This document shows, piece after piece, positions 47,801 to 60,279 of a DNA stretch of 64,000 nucleotides. The DNA is taken from assembly GCA_030704615.1 (NCBI GenBank), contig CM060733.1:15438001-15502000 (forward strand), read 5' to 3'. Source of the DNA: Takakia lepidozioides (Eukaryota; Streptophyta; Takakiopsida; Takakiales; Takakiaceae). The notes beneath the pieces were generated by a model that did no database searches, had not been told where the DNA came from, and saw only the letters and a program-made list of their open reading frames with translations. How positions within the stretch are numbered: position 1 is the first letter of the stretch; every line of letters starts with the position of its first letter. A program made the position numbers and the translations under genes.

Positions 47801-48990
47801 GGCCAATTGATTTTGCATTTTTGTTTTATTTTGTTTTTTTGCACTTTGAGCTCTTTCTCATGGCATTTTTTTCATTAAATTCGAGTAAGATCTTCCCAAG
47901 TTATGCTCGTACAAAATGACAAACGGCCATGGCTACGCTAGTATTTAATTAGCCACACACTTTTGGATAAAATAACCATTTTCCATCCAACTGAATGATA
48001 TTTATCATGCTGATCATGGCCCAATGCAATAATTATTCTAGTGAAACTATTATGGGAAAGAATTAAATAAAAGGTGATGAAAGAGGACGGAGGTAGCTAA
48101 GGGAATGAGAGCTCTACAGCTCTAGGACAACAACGAGTTCCACAATGGTGACATCTACTAAGAGCCAGCCTACCCATATACGCACCATTCAGGTTCTATG
48201 AAACTTGATTGCACAAGGCTCATGCGTCTCCGACTCTTCAGTCATCACGAGAATTTCATATTTGCACACTTAGAAAGAGAAGAAGGATACCAGTCCTTCC
48301 CATCTCCGGCTTTGCAAATTGCTTTCAACAACCAGTCAATGGGTTTTGGCATCTAAATGCTCAGCTTAGTCTGACTCTGCCTATTCATCATTTAACCTTA
48401 CTTTCTTAAATTTCCAAAAAAGGAAAGCCCCTGATGAGTTAGTATGTATTTGAGAACATGACTATTGTTGCTAAAATGTTCACTTTTACCATAAATGCTT
48501 TCCACAGTGCAGCTGAACAGAGGAAATCTTTTCCACTGTGTTATGGGCCTCTCGAACTGGCAACCGGTCCGGGTGGATTACTAGATTTCTTTTATTTTAA
48601 TCTACCCTGCAAGACTCATGCTATCTGAATCCTTTATTTTTTGGGTATTAGTATATAAAGGATATAAATACATAACAATGCCGATAGCCTAGCCTGGAAA
48701 TAGTTCAGTCAAATAAGTCATTAACAAATAACCCCTTTTTAATTTAATAAAGATATATGTACCAATATATGATGATGATGATGATTATTATTATTATTAT
48801 TAAGAAAAGTGGCCAGAGGCCCAGGCTGCTACCCAAAATATGATAGTAATATCGATTATAATCAAGATATTAAAATTATAATCTCCCCATTACCTATTTA
48901 ATCTCCGTCCTAACTTATCCTTAATCTGCCATACCAGGTTTATATCTGGATATGTAAGGTGAAGTGGCTCTTAGGAACGCCGGTTTCGGC
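44900..48990. other. No gene seen; AT-rich intergenic DNA
   Basis: No open frame is recognised. A (GATGAT)/(ATT) microsatellite lies at 48770-48802. A fold-back-like stretch of ATGTCAAAG/CTTTGACAT words lies at 46285-46405. Confidence 0.4.
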
Positions 48991-48991
48991 C

Positions 48992-49185
48992 AGAGTCTTC
49001 TCTTTCTCTTATGTACAACTGTTGGGCAGATATAGAGTAGTATAGAGCCATTAGGATATCAAGGTATTGGGAACGCATGATTTTTAGAGTCTTCTCTCTC
49101 TCTCTCGTATGTACAACTGTTGGGCAGATATAGAGTAGTATAGAGCCATTAGGATATCAAGGTATTGGGAACCCATGATTTTTAG
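48992..49185 (+). repeat. Direct tandem duplication (~94-100 bp, two units)
   Basis: Units at 48992-49085 and 49086-49185 both run from AGAGTCTTCTCT through ATGTACAACTGTTGGGC to CATGATTTTTAG, nearly identical. The size difference lies in the CT run. Confidence 0.9.
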
Positions 49186-49189
49186 GAAC

Positions 49190-50815
49190 AGGATAAGATG
49201 CATAACTTGCGGGCATGAAAATGTGAAAAAAAGATTCTATATCCTTCCTAATACCCCCTTCAATACCCACCAAAATTCGTCTTGTTGGTAATACCGAGAG
49301 AACCGGAGGATATTTAAACCAAGGCTAGAGGCTGGGGCTCCGGCCCTGGTTGCCTGGGGTTTATTTTCCCCCTCAAGGCCCAGTTGTTGGGGCTGGTGTT
49401 TCCTTGGAATATATATTTGTACACTATGCCAGAACCGGAGGGTATTTAACCAAAAGTTTCTTATACCCTAAACCCGCGGATATTGGACAAAACTAATATC
49501 CGCCCAACAGTGATGCCACCACTCAGCCTTGGTCTGAGTACTTTCCTTCTCTATCCATCTTTCCAAAGTTTTTGTGTGGGGAGGGGGAGGAAAGGTGCGT
49601 AGCTCTACTTTGACAGAATTCAGTCTTTAGCAATGAGTATATACTCAGATGGAATTCCCACACAAAAATGGAGAGAAGGTAGATCCCACCTTGGCAGGTT
49701 TCAAGCTACATATCTAAAAAGACTACGTGCTAGGATTGTGGGGTAAAACATTTGGAAGATATTTGGACATGTGGGCGTGATTGCATTGCGTGTAACATTT
49801 TGGAAACTGCAGTCTTGAAGGGCGAGGCAGAGAGAAGGGACTCACGGGTCACTGCAGCCATGAAGCGGAGCTGATCAAGTTGCATGGCCTTTACTCCGCT
49901 GCCACATTTGATGGCACAAACACGCTGTGTGAGAAGTGAGAACTGTCACACACTCAGTGCGGTGCACGTTCACTGCCACAGCACCAAAGACGTAATCAAC
50001 TTGTCTCATTTAAATAAGGAAGCCGGTCTTTGACTCTGGCAATTTGCTGCAGTTGATCAGATCTTGCTCAAGTCTTTCTGCACATCAGTCTCTGTCCTCT
50101 GTTCTCAAAATGTTGTGTTTACTAAGCACCTTTCAGTTAGAATATTGGACGATGAGAGAATCCTAATGAGACAAACCAGACGAAAAAAATCCTTGCTTCT
50201 GGTTGAGCCAGGTCTGTGGACACAATCCGCCCACACCTGCAGTTGGTCGTCTTTACAACTGGGGCTGCAGTGGACAGATTCTGTCAGCATGGCTAGCTGG
50301 AGAGAGTAAAAGAAGTCTGGCTGGTTGGAAAAGTCTGAAGAAAACAATGGCTGCATCTACCCACACCCTGCAGGCAGGAGGCTCCTTTCGTTTTGAGGAT
50401 AACAACCAGTCAACCACAGCTTGCTTGTGGAAGCCCCTGCAACATGGCAGTATTGTAATGTGTGTTCAGACAGTGCAGAACACAATCAAATTATTATACC
50501 TAGAGAGATTCTCAAACTTTTCCATACGTGTGCATCAGTAGATGGATTCCAGTCAGGATCAAAGAGCACAAGTGTGAAAAAACAAACCCCATCACTTCTA
50601 CAAAGAACTGATACAGCAACCTTTCCTGGATGATGGTGATTTCATTTGAAAATGAAAAGTCCTGCACTCCGTATGACTTGATGGAATGTGATAATGGGAA
50701 GGGGATTGAATGGCTCATATGACAGTGTTGTATGCCCATCACGACAGTTTGATCCCCCAAGAAACAATCAAGGAGAACATATTCCTTCACGTATTCACAG
50801 ATCCTAGGATTCACA
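49190..50815. other. No gene seen
   Basis: Intergenic DNA. The words ACCGGAGGATATTTAA and ACCGGAGGGTATTTAA recur near 49302 and 49434. Open frames at 50064-50541 have no recognisable product. Confidence 0.35.
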
Positions 50816-50819
50816 CAAT

Positions 50820-51418
50820 TCTAGGCCTCGAGTCACATGACTTGCAGCATTAAAATTCTCCCAGATTGTCCACCACATAGTGAAGCCCCGTATCTCTGCT
50901 GCCAAATCATCATCACTATCCTCTGGCTCAGACCCTGCCTCTGTCTTCCTCCGCATCCTCCTCTTCATCCTCATCCAGAGATCCAAGAACCTGTGTCCCC
51001 ACAACACCTTTGGTGAGCAGAGCACCTCCTGCAAGGCTTCAAGTCCTGCCAAGGCGAGGCGGTTTCCATTCAGATTAAGTGATACAAATCCAGGCTGTCC
51101 AGCCACAGCTTGTGCTGCTGCAACGGCGCCTATCCTGCTCCGTTCATTCATACTCAAATCCAGCGACTTCAGGCCTTCATGGCCCTCCTCAAGTGCCGGG
51201 CCGGGCATACCACAACTGCACCTTTGTCTTTCAGATCGTTCTCTGACAGATCTACCTGCTCAAGCATTTCATTGATAGAATTCTGCAAGAGCAGGTGCAG
51301 CCTTCTCTGTGATCTCATTGCCCCCCAGTTCTAGCACTGCTAACTGTGAAGCTCCTTCTGCAAGGGCCTTCACTACAGCTAGAGTGCCCAACCCTAAATC
51401 ACTCAGATAAACCTCTCA
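50820..51418 (-). pseudogene. RANGAP: RanGAP leucine-rich-repeat fragment
   Basis: On minus the order is EVYLSDLGLG, LAVLELGGNEIT, QVDLSENDLKDKGAVVV, LKSLDLSMN, FVSLNLNGNRLALAGLEAL and an acidic SEPEDSDDDLA tail. This is the order of the C-terminal LRRs and acidic end of plant Ran GTPase-activating protein, which stimulates GTP hydrolysis by Ran at the nuclear envelope. A TGA after EFYQ (about 51275) and a frameshift near 51210 break it. No N-terminal WPP domain was recognised. It lacks introns, which plant RanGAP genes may also lack, so retroposition is not proven. It is divergent from, and about 400 bp upstream of, AKR2. Confidence 0.7.
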
Positions 51419-51816
51419 GCTGAGTATGAATGCTCAGTGTCAGCCAATACAAGCCCACCCTCAGGGCCAAACATGTAGGTCGATTCTCCTTAGGCATCTT
51501 CCACTTCGTAGAGCTTCTGCAAGAGCAATCCCTCCCGAACTCCCCACCCAAGTCGAAGACAACTGGAATGCTCGCCTTTTCTCGCCAATCTCCTCTCGGT
51601 TTTTTTCTTTCCAAATTTCCAGAGACTTCCTGTGTAAATCGCGCTACTTCAACTTACTTGTGTCCATAGCCATTTATGGCGAAACCAACGAAAAATAGTG
51701 TGAGGAGGAGGTAGAAGAGAGAAAGGGAGGAAGAAGAGAAACACAGACGGACACGAGAGAAAGGCGCCCGACTGCGCCTGCTTTATCTGCTGTAATCTGA
51801 GCGGATTCCTGCAGCT

Positions 51817-54800
51817 ATGGCTGCTGAAGGTATGTTGGGGGGTGGGGTGGGTTTGCTTTGCTATGTGCTGTGTTGTGGGGTTGAATTCAGTGGTGAAAGT
51901 GTGGGTTTTGCACAAAATAGATGCCGTAGGCTTGCGGCCACGGACTGTGTGGGTGATATGTTAGAGTGGAAATCAGCTGCACAGGTGAGAGAGATAGGGC
52001 TTGTCTTGTCACGGCAAGGAAGGATCTGTCAGGACTTGACTGGATCAGAAAGTTTTCTTCTTTTCAAAAAGCAGGACAAAGCAGCCTTGTATTGCAAGGC
52101 ACCATCACCCTTCTCCTACACCACAGTTTTTCTCCTGATTTGTTTCACACTTCTGGGTGATTGGGGTGGGTGGTGGGGTTTGTTAGAAACCCTTCCAAAA
52201 CCCACCTTTCTTCATAGTCACAGACACCATACTGAACAATATTCATGTTCACTGTAGTGTCAGACTGGGATTTCCTGAAAACCGAAATTCATGCTTTTTA
52301 GCAATGTGGACTGTAGGTCAGTGACCCCTTAGCCTTTACTTAAGCAAACCAGTGCTTGCTTAAAACCATAGAGATCTCTGCCCACAGTAATGTCTGAGCA
52401 TAGTACTTCTCTATGAGGATAATTCGGTATTATCAAAGTAGTGTGAACACAAATACTTCTCTCTAAAATCACGTCTCAAAACTGAGACAAATCCAAGTCT
52501 CCACCATAGCCCGGATGAGGCTGTCGTCAAGCATTGTACCATTCATCCTAGGCAGTGGCTGCCTCATGCGATAGGTGATTTCCATCATCTATCCAATATA
52601 CTCTGTAGCAAAACTTACACATATAGCTTAGAGACCCATGAAAGGTGAAGGACCCTCACCTGCGCCCGTCCCAAAAACCACCACATCCAATAGAATGCGT
52701 GTTAGTGAGGATGCGCGAGGTGAGTAGCAGGCCTTCACACTTGCTTGCTGTCCAACATGCAGATCTAAGCAAGTGGAAGATTGCAGGAGTATTAGTAAAG
52801 GTGTTGCACAGATCCTTGAAAGTTTGAGGCAGACCAGTCTACAACGTTGCGCATATCCATTCACGCAACAATAAGTAATTGCAAAGCACATGTAAGGGCT
52901 GAGTGTAACTTCCTGTTCGTGTCCACAAATGAGCCATGGCTTCCCTATAACTGCATAGGGAGCTTGACCAACACAATGAAGGCAAAGTTGACGCTTAAAC
53001 CTTGCTGGCCACAGCCTTATTGAAAATCTCTTGAAGGCAAAGCTCGGTGAGCGGTGTGCCCGACACTTTGCCTGTAGTTTCAGGTAGCCGCCATTCGTGC
53101 TCAAACAACTTTTGTAAATGAGTAGTAAATTTCAGGGTAAGGGTTCTGAAGCCCTGAATTCAAACCAGCACATGGGCATTCAATAAATCCCACAAGGCCC
53201 TGGCCAGGGAATGAGTTTTGCAGCAAGTGTCTGCTTGTCATTTTCAGGACATCCATAGGAATAAATCATTTATTCCACCTGAAACATTCTACCCAAGATT
53301 AAAGAGAGAAGAGAGAGGGAGAGAGAGATGGTAACCGATGTAGGATTCTTCCTGGCTTCTGATGGGCGTATGTTGAAGGATAAGGTCAGACAGGCCATTA
53401 AAAGTGGATGTGGTGTGAATATTGGGCATTTTCTGTCAGTGGATGCTATCTTGTCCTTATGCCTCTCTTCCTTGTCAAAATGTTTCTTGTTAGTTGGGAC
53501 ATCCCGTCTCTCCCGCATGAGGTGAGTGCGCCTACTCTTTGCAATTCCTCTGGCTGTGGAGAGTCGTAGAAATGCAGAAGCATTTCAGTGTGCCATCCTA
53601 CCACATGACGGTTCATAGATGAGATATCCATGCATTCATGCCCCTGTATCCTGTACTAGGGAATACAGGATCGTCTACGGCGAGCAGGTATTTGGACATG
53701 ATCCACTTTGTCTTTGGGGTCAAAAGTGGTGGTGCATTGACCTGTAAATCGTCAGGTGGTGAAGAACCAAAGTGTCTTGTTTTTCAAATTGACGAGTGAC
53801 TCAGTGAGTCTGGTGTTCAGGTGAATGGGTGGAATCCATATAATTGTTTGTAGTGGTGGTTGCACACCCATTGCAATATTCTTGCTTTTATAAAACACAG
53901 GACACCACATTTCTCTTATCTGGCAACTTCAAGTTATTTGCATTTTTCCGGTTTTCTCTTCATGCAATTTATTGCTCCTTGGAGTGGTTATACGTTGCAC
54001 ACACAATAGGGTATGCTCCAAGTGAACAAAAGTATAGAAATGTTCACACCACCAACTGTCTCTTTTTGACATGGAATTCTTTCTTAATTCACTACATACT
54101 TGTGTGGTCATGTAAGCCAGGAGTATTATCCTCTCATAATTTGATAGTAACTTCCTGTTGCTGGCAACTGTGGGAGGACAGAGAAGGGAGAAGATAGCAA
54201 GGCCACAGCCAAGGATGTGGAAAAGAAGGCTCCTGGCACTAATGCTCCATCAACGGCCATATCCGGGGTTGAGCATGATTCAGGCATCTCCAACCCGTTT
54301 GACTTTTCAGCAATGTCTGGTCTTTTGAATGTATATTTCAGCTCTTTCCCCTCTCTCAAATCCTAGAGAGTTACAGGTCATGAAATGTTCATATTGATGT
54401 GCTGAGCAGTTTTTTCATAGTCGGTGCATGTCTCTTAGAGTATATTTGGTAGCTGAGGCTTGATCTTTCCACTGCTGGAGTTGGGTGGTTCCCTATGCAA
54501 ATTCAAATGTTTGAAGTAATATGTTGTGTTTGAGTATGTAAGACAGTGACTCTTGGACGTTTGCATCATTGAGAAAATAGTCCAAATTAGTAATGAGCAA
54601 GGGAAAATGAAATAAGAAGATGAATAAGATTAGTCCATCATCAATAGTCCTTTCAAAGTAAGTTTGCTAGCATTATAGACAACAAGCAGAGTCAAGAATT
54701 GAAAAGCTTGAAAGAACTTGAGTTATACCATCCTGGCTCTCTTCTCTCTCTCTCTCTCTCTCTCTTGTACCATCAATGGCCACAAGGCTACCGCAAACAA

Positions 54801-57800
54801 CGTCTTATGAGTACATTCTCTTGTACCATCTTGCTATCTTGGAGGCTACTGCAAGCAACGTCTTATGAGTACATACTCTTGTACCATGGATCTCTGCACT
54901 GATTGTGCACTTGTCCTTCAGGATCCCAGCATAAAGGACATGGCAGAGAAGATAGCCAAGGACCCTGTCTTCAACCAGATGGCACAGCAGCTGCAACAGA
55001 GTGTGGAGAACGTGGGACAAGATGGCATTCCACATTTGGATACGAACCAGTACATCAATGCTATGCAGCAAGTCATGCAGAACCCGGAATTTATGACCAT
55101 GGCTGAACGCCTTGGTAATTGCCTCTCTCCTCACTGCTGACACACACATACCACTTTTCAGTCCGAATTTTTTGTCCCCAGTGAAGTTGACATAAGTGAC
55201 CTCTCATCTGTGATCAGCAGCAGAAGTTATAAACCTATTGACCACAATCAGCAGACCAATCAGCAGACAGTGTCTGGGGATTGAATGACTGAATCTGTGA
55301 GCAAAAGAGCAAAATGATTCTTAGTCAAGACAAGCAGGCACACGTGAAGCTGTATTCCTTGTCACATATGATGCAGCGTTGGACTGACATTATCTTACCA
55401 AACTTGCAATCTGGATAGGATAACGTCCAACCTTGGCTGTGCCAACATAAGATTAGATGAAGTTGAACTAGTTTTTGGTTTCCTGTTGCTAGCAGGATCC
55501 TACCATGGCAGGTATGCTGTCAAATCTGACTGACCCAGCACACAAGGAGCAACTTGAAAAACGGATGGCCCAAGTGTCTGACGATCCCTCTCTCAAGCCT
55601 ATGTTGGAAGAGATTGAGACTGGTGGTCCTGCAGCCATGATGAAGTAAGACATCCATGCAGTTGTTTCCTCTTTCTTTCTCTCTCTCACTCTCCCAGGCC
55701 CTTCTGGGGCCTAGTTGTTGGGCAAACCACACACAGCAGATTGATGCTTGTGTGAATGGATTTCTAGAGGATATCTGGAAAACCCAGATCAATGTTTTCT
55801 TCCAAGGTAAGTCTTAATACCGACGTCAGCCCCTGACAGAGGTAGGTTCTGTTCCTTTGTGTTCCACTCAAACTGGGCCGCCCAGTTGGCGGAATGCCAA
55901 CTGGTGATGGCACATCACAAGTATGCCATGGCATTGCTGGATTTCGAAATGAAAGGAGTTGCAGCCCAGTCTGGCCACAAGGCTACGGCAAACAACGTCT
56001 TATGAGTACATCCACTCTGCCAAAGCTCAACGTTACACAAGGTGATCAAGCAGGCACGCAAAGAAGTGGACCCATTACTGCAGAATTGCAGGAGCATTCA
56101 AATTATCCAAGTCGGCTGGCTTGCGAGCTTGCTGGCTTGCTGGCCCAACTTCTGTTGGCTGAATAACCAAAGGAAACAATTTGAAGTGGGACGAGTTCTG
56201 CATTTCCTCCTAGCAGAGGCTGTCTTGAGGGCACACATCTTACCATACCCCACTTATAGTGGACATTCGGCAGTGAAGAGATCATTGTTCTCCCTTCCTA
56301 CGCAATATTGGTGTGAGTTTTCCTCCTGTTGTAACTGGGATGTGCATGTATAAAAACTAAATCAACAGCTTGACACAAAGCTTTGGGTCTCACTCAATTT
56401 TGCCACTGCAGAGGGATTAATACTGAAGTTCAAAGGACCATTCTTTGTAAAGTTATTAGGCCTACCGTGGAGTACGCATCTGCCGCGTGGGTTGGCAACC
56501 CCAAGCATGCTAAAACTTTAGACCTCATTCAGCTTTCAAAGAGACCTAATTCCAGATACCTTAAGATGGGACACATCAATGATCGTAAGATTATGAAATG
56601 CAAGGCTCTAGCATATTTCGAAAACCACATTGAGATTTTAAGTACCTGAATATTAGGCAGGAAGAACTGACCCTGCTAGAGGAAGCTGAAGTGGCTAAGG
56701 CCATGTCAGAAGCACGAAGAATGTTTGAATAAGACAAAGTTAGACACAAAAGACAATGGAGCCCATAAGAATGGGGAATCGATGGCCAGAATGCAAGCAA
56801 AGCATGCGGCAAGTTAGCATTTCGACAATATTCTCTGAACTTGTTTCCAGTTTGTGAGGACCTTAAGGATGATCTGAAGGGCCCACATACCCTCGGCACT
56901 AGACTGTAAACTCAGAATGGGGAGTCTACCTCTGAATAATAGACTGATGCAGAGAGGAAATGTAGACTTGTCAATGCCCGATGTGCGGGTGGTCTGAAGA
57001 AAATATTCATTTTCTGATACAATGTGTGGGTTATTCTCATCAGAGAGCGACCCTCATCAGGACCATCAAGAACATATTCCCTGCATCTCTGTTCACCAAC
57101 TCTCAAAATCTCAAGTCTGAGTCTAAAGCGCTGGCCCTGTTGGGGTCTAATTGCTGGGCAGCTCACACCCTGCAGATTGATGCTTGTTGTGAGGGCTTTC
57201 CAGAGGAAATCTGGAAACTTGAACCAATGTTTTATACCAAGGCAAGTTCCACTACTGGATTGATCCCCTCAGAAAGATAGTGTCTATTCTGCCCAAACCA
57301 GGTGTGGGGTCTATGGCCACAAGGCTACAGCAAACAATGTCACATGAGTACATTCTCCTCCCCAAACCCCGGTGAATTTAGGTTAAGTTTCTTTCCAGTT
57401 GTTAGAGATTGTATCCAGCCTCACAATCACTTGCGACTGGAGTGATAACTAGGCAATCTTGCTTATCCCCTTACCCTATATAACACTTGGGTGTGGATTG
57501 ACTCCAAAGAAAATAGGCAGCTGTAGGACATGTAGAACTCCTGAAATCCTACAATTGGTACAAGCTTTCCTCCCAACAGATGGGTTTTGGACTATGTGTA
57601 CTTTGCAATTGAAAATTATATGTTGCATCTATAGCAAATCAGACCATAGATGCCAATTCATCTGTCTCCCACCCTACTCAAAGTGGACTTGCATTAGCTA
57701 CCCTCGAACTCCAAAGCCAGAAGGCCTGTTAACAAAGTAGCTAAGATGGTTGTCTACAAGTGCTGATGTTGGACTAGAGTAGCAGGTCATGAAATCTTGT

Positions 57801-60279
57801 TTTGTCAAAGTGGATGTCCTTGCTCTAGTGACTCGCCTCAAATTTTTGTCCATTGTATTCATGGTTCAAGCTTAAATTTTGGCAACACAACAGTTATTAT
57901 CTGCTATGGTTGGTGCCTGGGATCACTGACATTTGCCATGTATTCGAAGGTATTGGAATGATCCAGCAGTTCTGGCCAACCTAGGGCAAGCCATGGGCAT
58001 GGGCATCCCAGAGGAAGGAGGTTTTCCAGTGACTGGGGAATATGCCAATGATGAGGAAGGTGAGGAAGAGACAGGTGATGAGGAATACGAGGAGTTGACT
58101 GTCCATCACACAGCCAGTACTGGGGATGTTGAGGTGATCATCTTTTAATTTTTCTCCCTGTGTTGAATATGACTTCTGTTGAACCCTCCCTGTCTTGGTG
58201 TCGAAAACGTAAAAACCAACCAGCTGTGGATAAGAGAACTGTAGAGTATTCACCAATTTGCTGCAATGTAAGCTTGTTTGGGCAATGGTGAAGCTGTTTG
58301 AGTTTCACGTTTGCATTTCTCTAGGTTGAGGGTGTACATCACAGGTCTGCTTGAATCCTACACCAAACCTGGTTAGAAAGCTTGTCAGTGCAATCATGAA
58401 GGGCTTAGTTTGGTTTCAGGTTCTTGTACATAGTTCTGTCGCCACTGTTAAGCTGGAGTTAGTGGCTTGTATCTGATAGCATTTGAATTTTCTTACTGCT
58501 CCACACCTTGGTGGATTTTATAATGTTTGTGAAATTTACTTCATATCAGCCTGTGAGTGGCCAGAAATCTTACCAGACTGCCAGGCTGTAATAGATTGCA
58601 TAGAGGAGACTCTGCGCCCAACCTGTTCAGTGCCCTCTAAGCCTAACCGACGTGTCAACAATAGTTTGACAAGACTTGAACCCATGAGCCAATCGGTTCA
58701 ACGATTGAGTATCCCAAAAAAGAACAACCTTGATTATTGGTTAAACATGGGTGGTAGCAGGGTTTAGAGCGTCTGCTTCAAGAAGGTGCGGATAAGGATG
58801 AGAAGGATGAAGAGGGACGGACAGCCTTGCATTTTGCGTCTGGCTATGGAGAAGTAAGTGTCTCTTTTGCTTTAGCATCTGACTGTTGTAATCTAAGATG
58901 CTTTTGCGGGAGATATTGTAGTAGGATGCTTGTGTTTCTTTGGTTCTGTTCCTATTACATGTTTCTTGGGCCCTTTGGGTTTCCAGCACCCGTAATTATC
59001 TAATTCTGTCTTCCCTTCTCAGATCAGTGATGCCTTGCAGCTTACCTGCATTGGGGCCTCCAGCTTCTGGACTGGTGGACAGCAGTCTAGCCAGTAGCTT
59101 TAGTGGCCTGGTGGAGCAGGTTATTCTTTGTTTCTTTGTTTGCCCATATTCTTTTGAAGCTGTTGCAGAGTTGCCTTCTCTACATGGCTGTAATAAAACC
59201 ATTTCACCAAACAGCCCTTTGCATGGGGGGAGCACAAGTTGCTGCTTAAAGCTTACCAATCAACAGAGGTACTTAGTGCGAATGGTGATCAAATGTTATG
59301 GTGAAAAGATTGACCTGAGCACTCTCGCCATGTGGATGGATGCCCTTCTGTAAAGACCAGACTTCAGATCACAGGGTGTCTGACAAGTGTGTGGGGGCTG
59401 GCAGGTGAAATGTGCTGAGATATTGCTGGAAGGTGGAGCAGCTGTAGATGCGCTGGACAAAAACAATAACACTGCCCTTCACTATGCTGCTGGATATGGC
59501 CGCCACGAGTGTGTTGAGCTCCTCCTCAAGAATGGTGCTGCTGTGTAAGTTTTTCTAATCTCCCCAATTGACATGATGATTTCCTTCTCGATTATTTTCC
59601 ATGATCTATGAGGCTTCACAACAGCCTGCTTAAACTGACCTGCATGCCAGGCAATATGAAAGAGGAAGTGAGGATACAATTTTCCTGCTAATACTACTTG
59701 CACAAAGCTTGAGACAAGTAGCAGTTTTCCCCTACAATTTGAACTTTAGCCTTGCTTCATGGATATGTCTGATGTCAAGAAGACTTTGAGGATAACTAAC
59801 TAGAAAGTCTTAGAGCTAGCAACGGTATTAACTTCATTAAATAACACTGGAATATCCTTCAAGCCTGCCTGAAAGGGGGTTTGATATAGATCCTTTTGAG
59901 CCCAACCACCTCTAGAAGGAAGTGTAGGTGTTGGGAATAGTTGGTGTGCTTGTCTTTCAAGTTGTACCCATGTTCTTATGCTGTTCATTTCTGGTTTCTA
60001 TGTTTTATGGTTGCTCTGATTGGATTTGCTATGGGTCATCCACGGTAGGCCATATACTTGCTTGTGTATGCAAAAGCTTTGTCAGGTGTTGCTTGTATCT
60101 GTTCTGAGAGGAACAAGAGATCAAAAGATGTGTGTGGTGCTTCTTGAAGCCCGCTAAATCAGATTCATGGGGAATGCAGGACTTTGCAAAATCTGGATGG
60201 CAAGACACCCATTGATGTTGCCAAGCTGAACAACCAGAGTGAAGTGTTGAAGCTGTTGGAGAAGGATGTTTTCTTGTGA
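51817..60279 (+). CDS. AKR2: Ankyrin-repeat protein AKR2-like chaperone
   Basis: Exons are 51817-51829 (MAAE), 54182-54330, 54922-55114, 55496-55644, 57950-58133, 58761-58853, 59405-59544 and 60180-60279 (TGA). Residues in order: EEKGEDSK and [73 protein letters not shown]; an acidic stretch; ankyrin units [14 protein letters not shown] and [20 protein letters not shown]; and the end [23 protein letters not shown]2 is a cytosolic chaperone that delivers outer-envelope proteins to chloroplasts. Its length (about 345 residues) fits the family. Exon 3 ends in phase 1 but the next exon starts in phase 0, and the four or five residues usual between LG and DP are missing. A microexon of 14 or 17 nt in 55115-55495 is implied and not identified. 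Introns 2 and 4 hold LINE insertions. Confidence 0.88.
54775..54874 (+). mobile_element. Two LINE-tail insertions in AKR2 intron 2
   Basis: Copy A (54775-54816, 42 nt) ends TTATGAGTACAT and is flanked by TCTCTTGTACCATC at 54761-54774 and 54817-54830. Copy B (54831-54874) has the same end and is followed by CTCTTGTACCAT again. This implies either a second insertion at the same site or a tandem duplication. They lie about 50 nt before the exon 3 acceptor. Confidence 0.65.
55698..56011 (+). mobile_element. 5'-truncated LINE with 3' tail, in AKR2 intron 4
   Basis: Starts with sequence homologous to 57140-57240 (TTGATGCTTGTGTGAATGG, then GATATCTGGAAA). It continues through about 180 nt of 3' untranslated sequence and ends with the tail (55973-56011, ending TTATGAGTACAT). 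Imperfect flanking words CACTCTCCCAGG (55687) and CACTCTGCCAAAG (56013) may be the target duplication. This links the tail to the LINE. Confidence 0.6.
56383..57353 (+). mobile_element. LINE RT C-terminal fragment with 3' tail, in AKR2 intron 4
   Basis: [20 protein letters not shown] (about 56430) is typical of the C-terminal part of a non-LTR reverse transcriptase. [20 protein letters not shown] (about 56981) is the Cys-His motif near the end. The tail lies at 57315-57353 (ACATGAGTACAT). Frames are broken and the 5' end is missing. Confidence 0.6.

Noticed and set aside
50820-51418. RanGAP piece as a functional gene
   Set aside because: It carries an in-frame stop and a frameshift and lacks the N-terminal domain.
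52628-53104. 158-codon frame on - inside AKR2 intron 1
   Set aside because: No recognisable domain; Cys-rich but without a pattern, and it lies within an intron of a supported gene.
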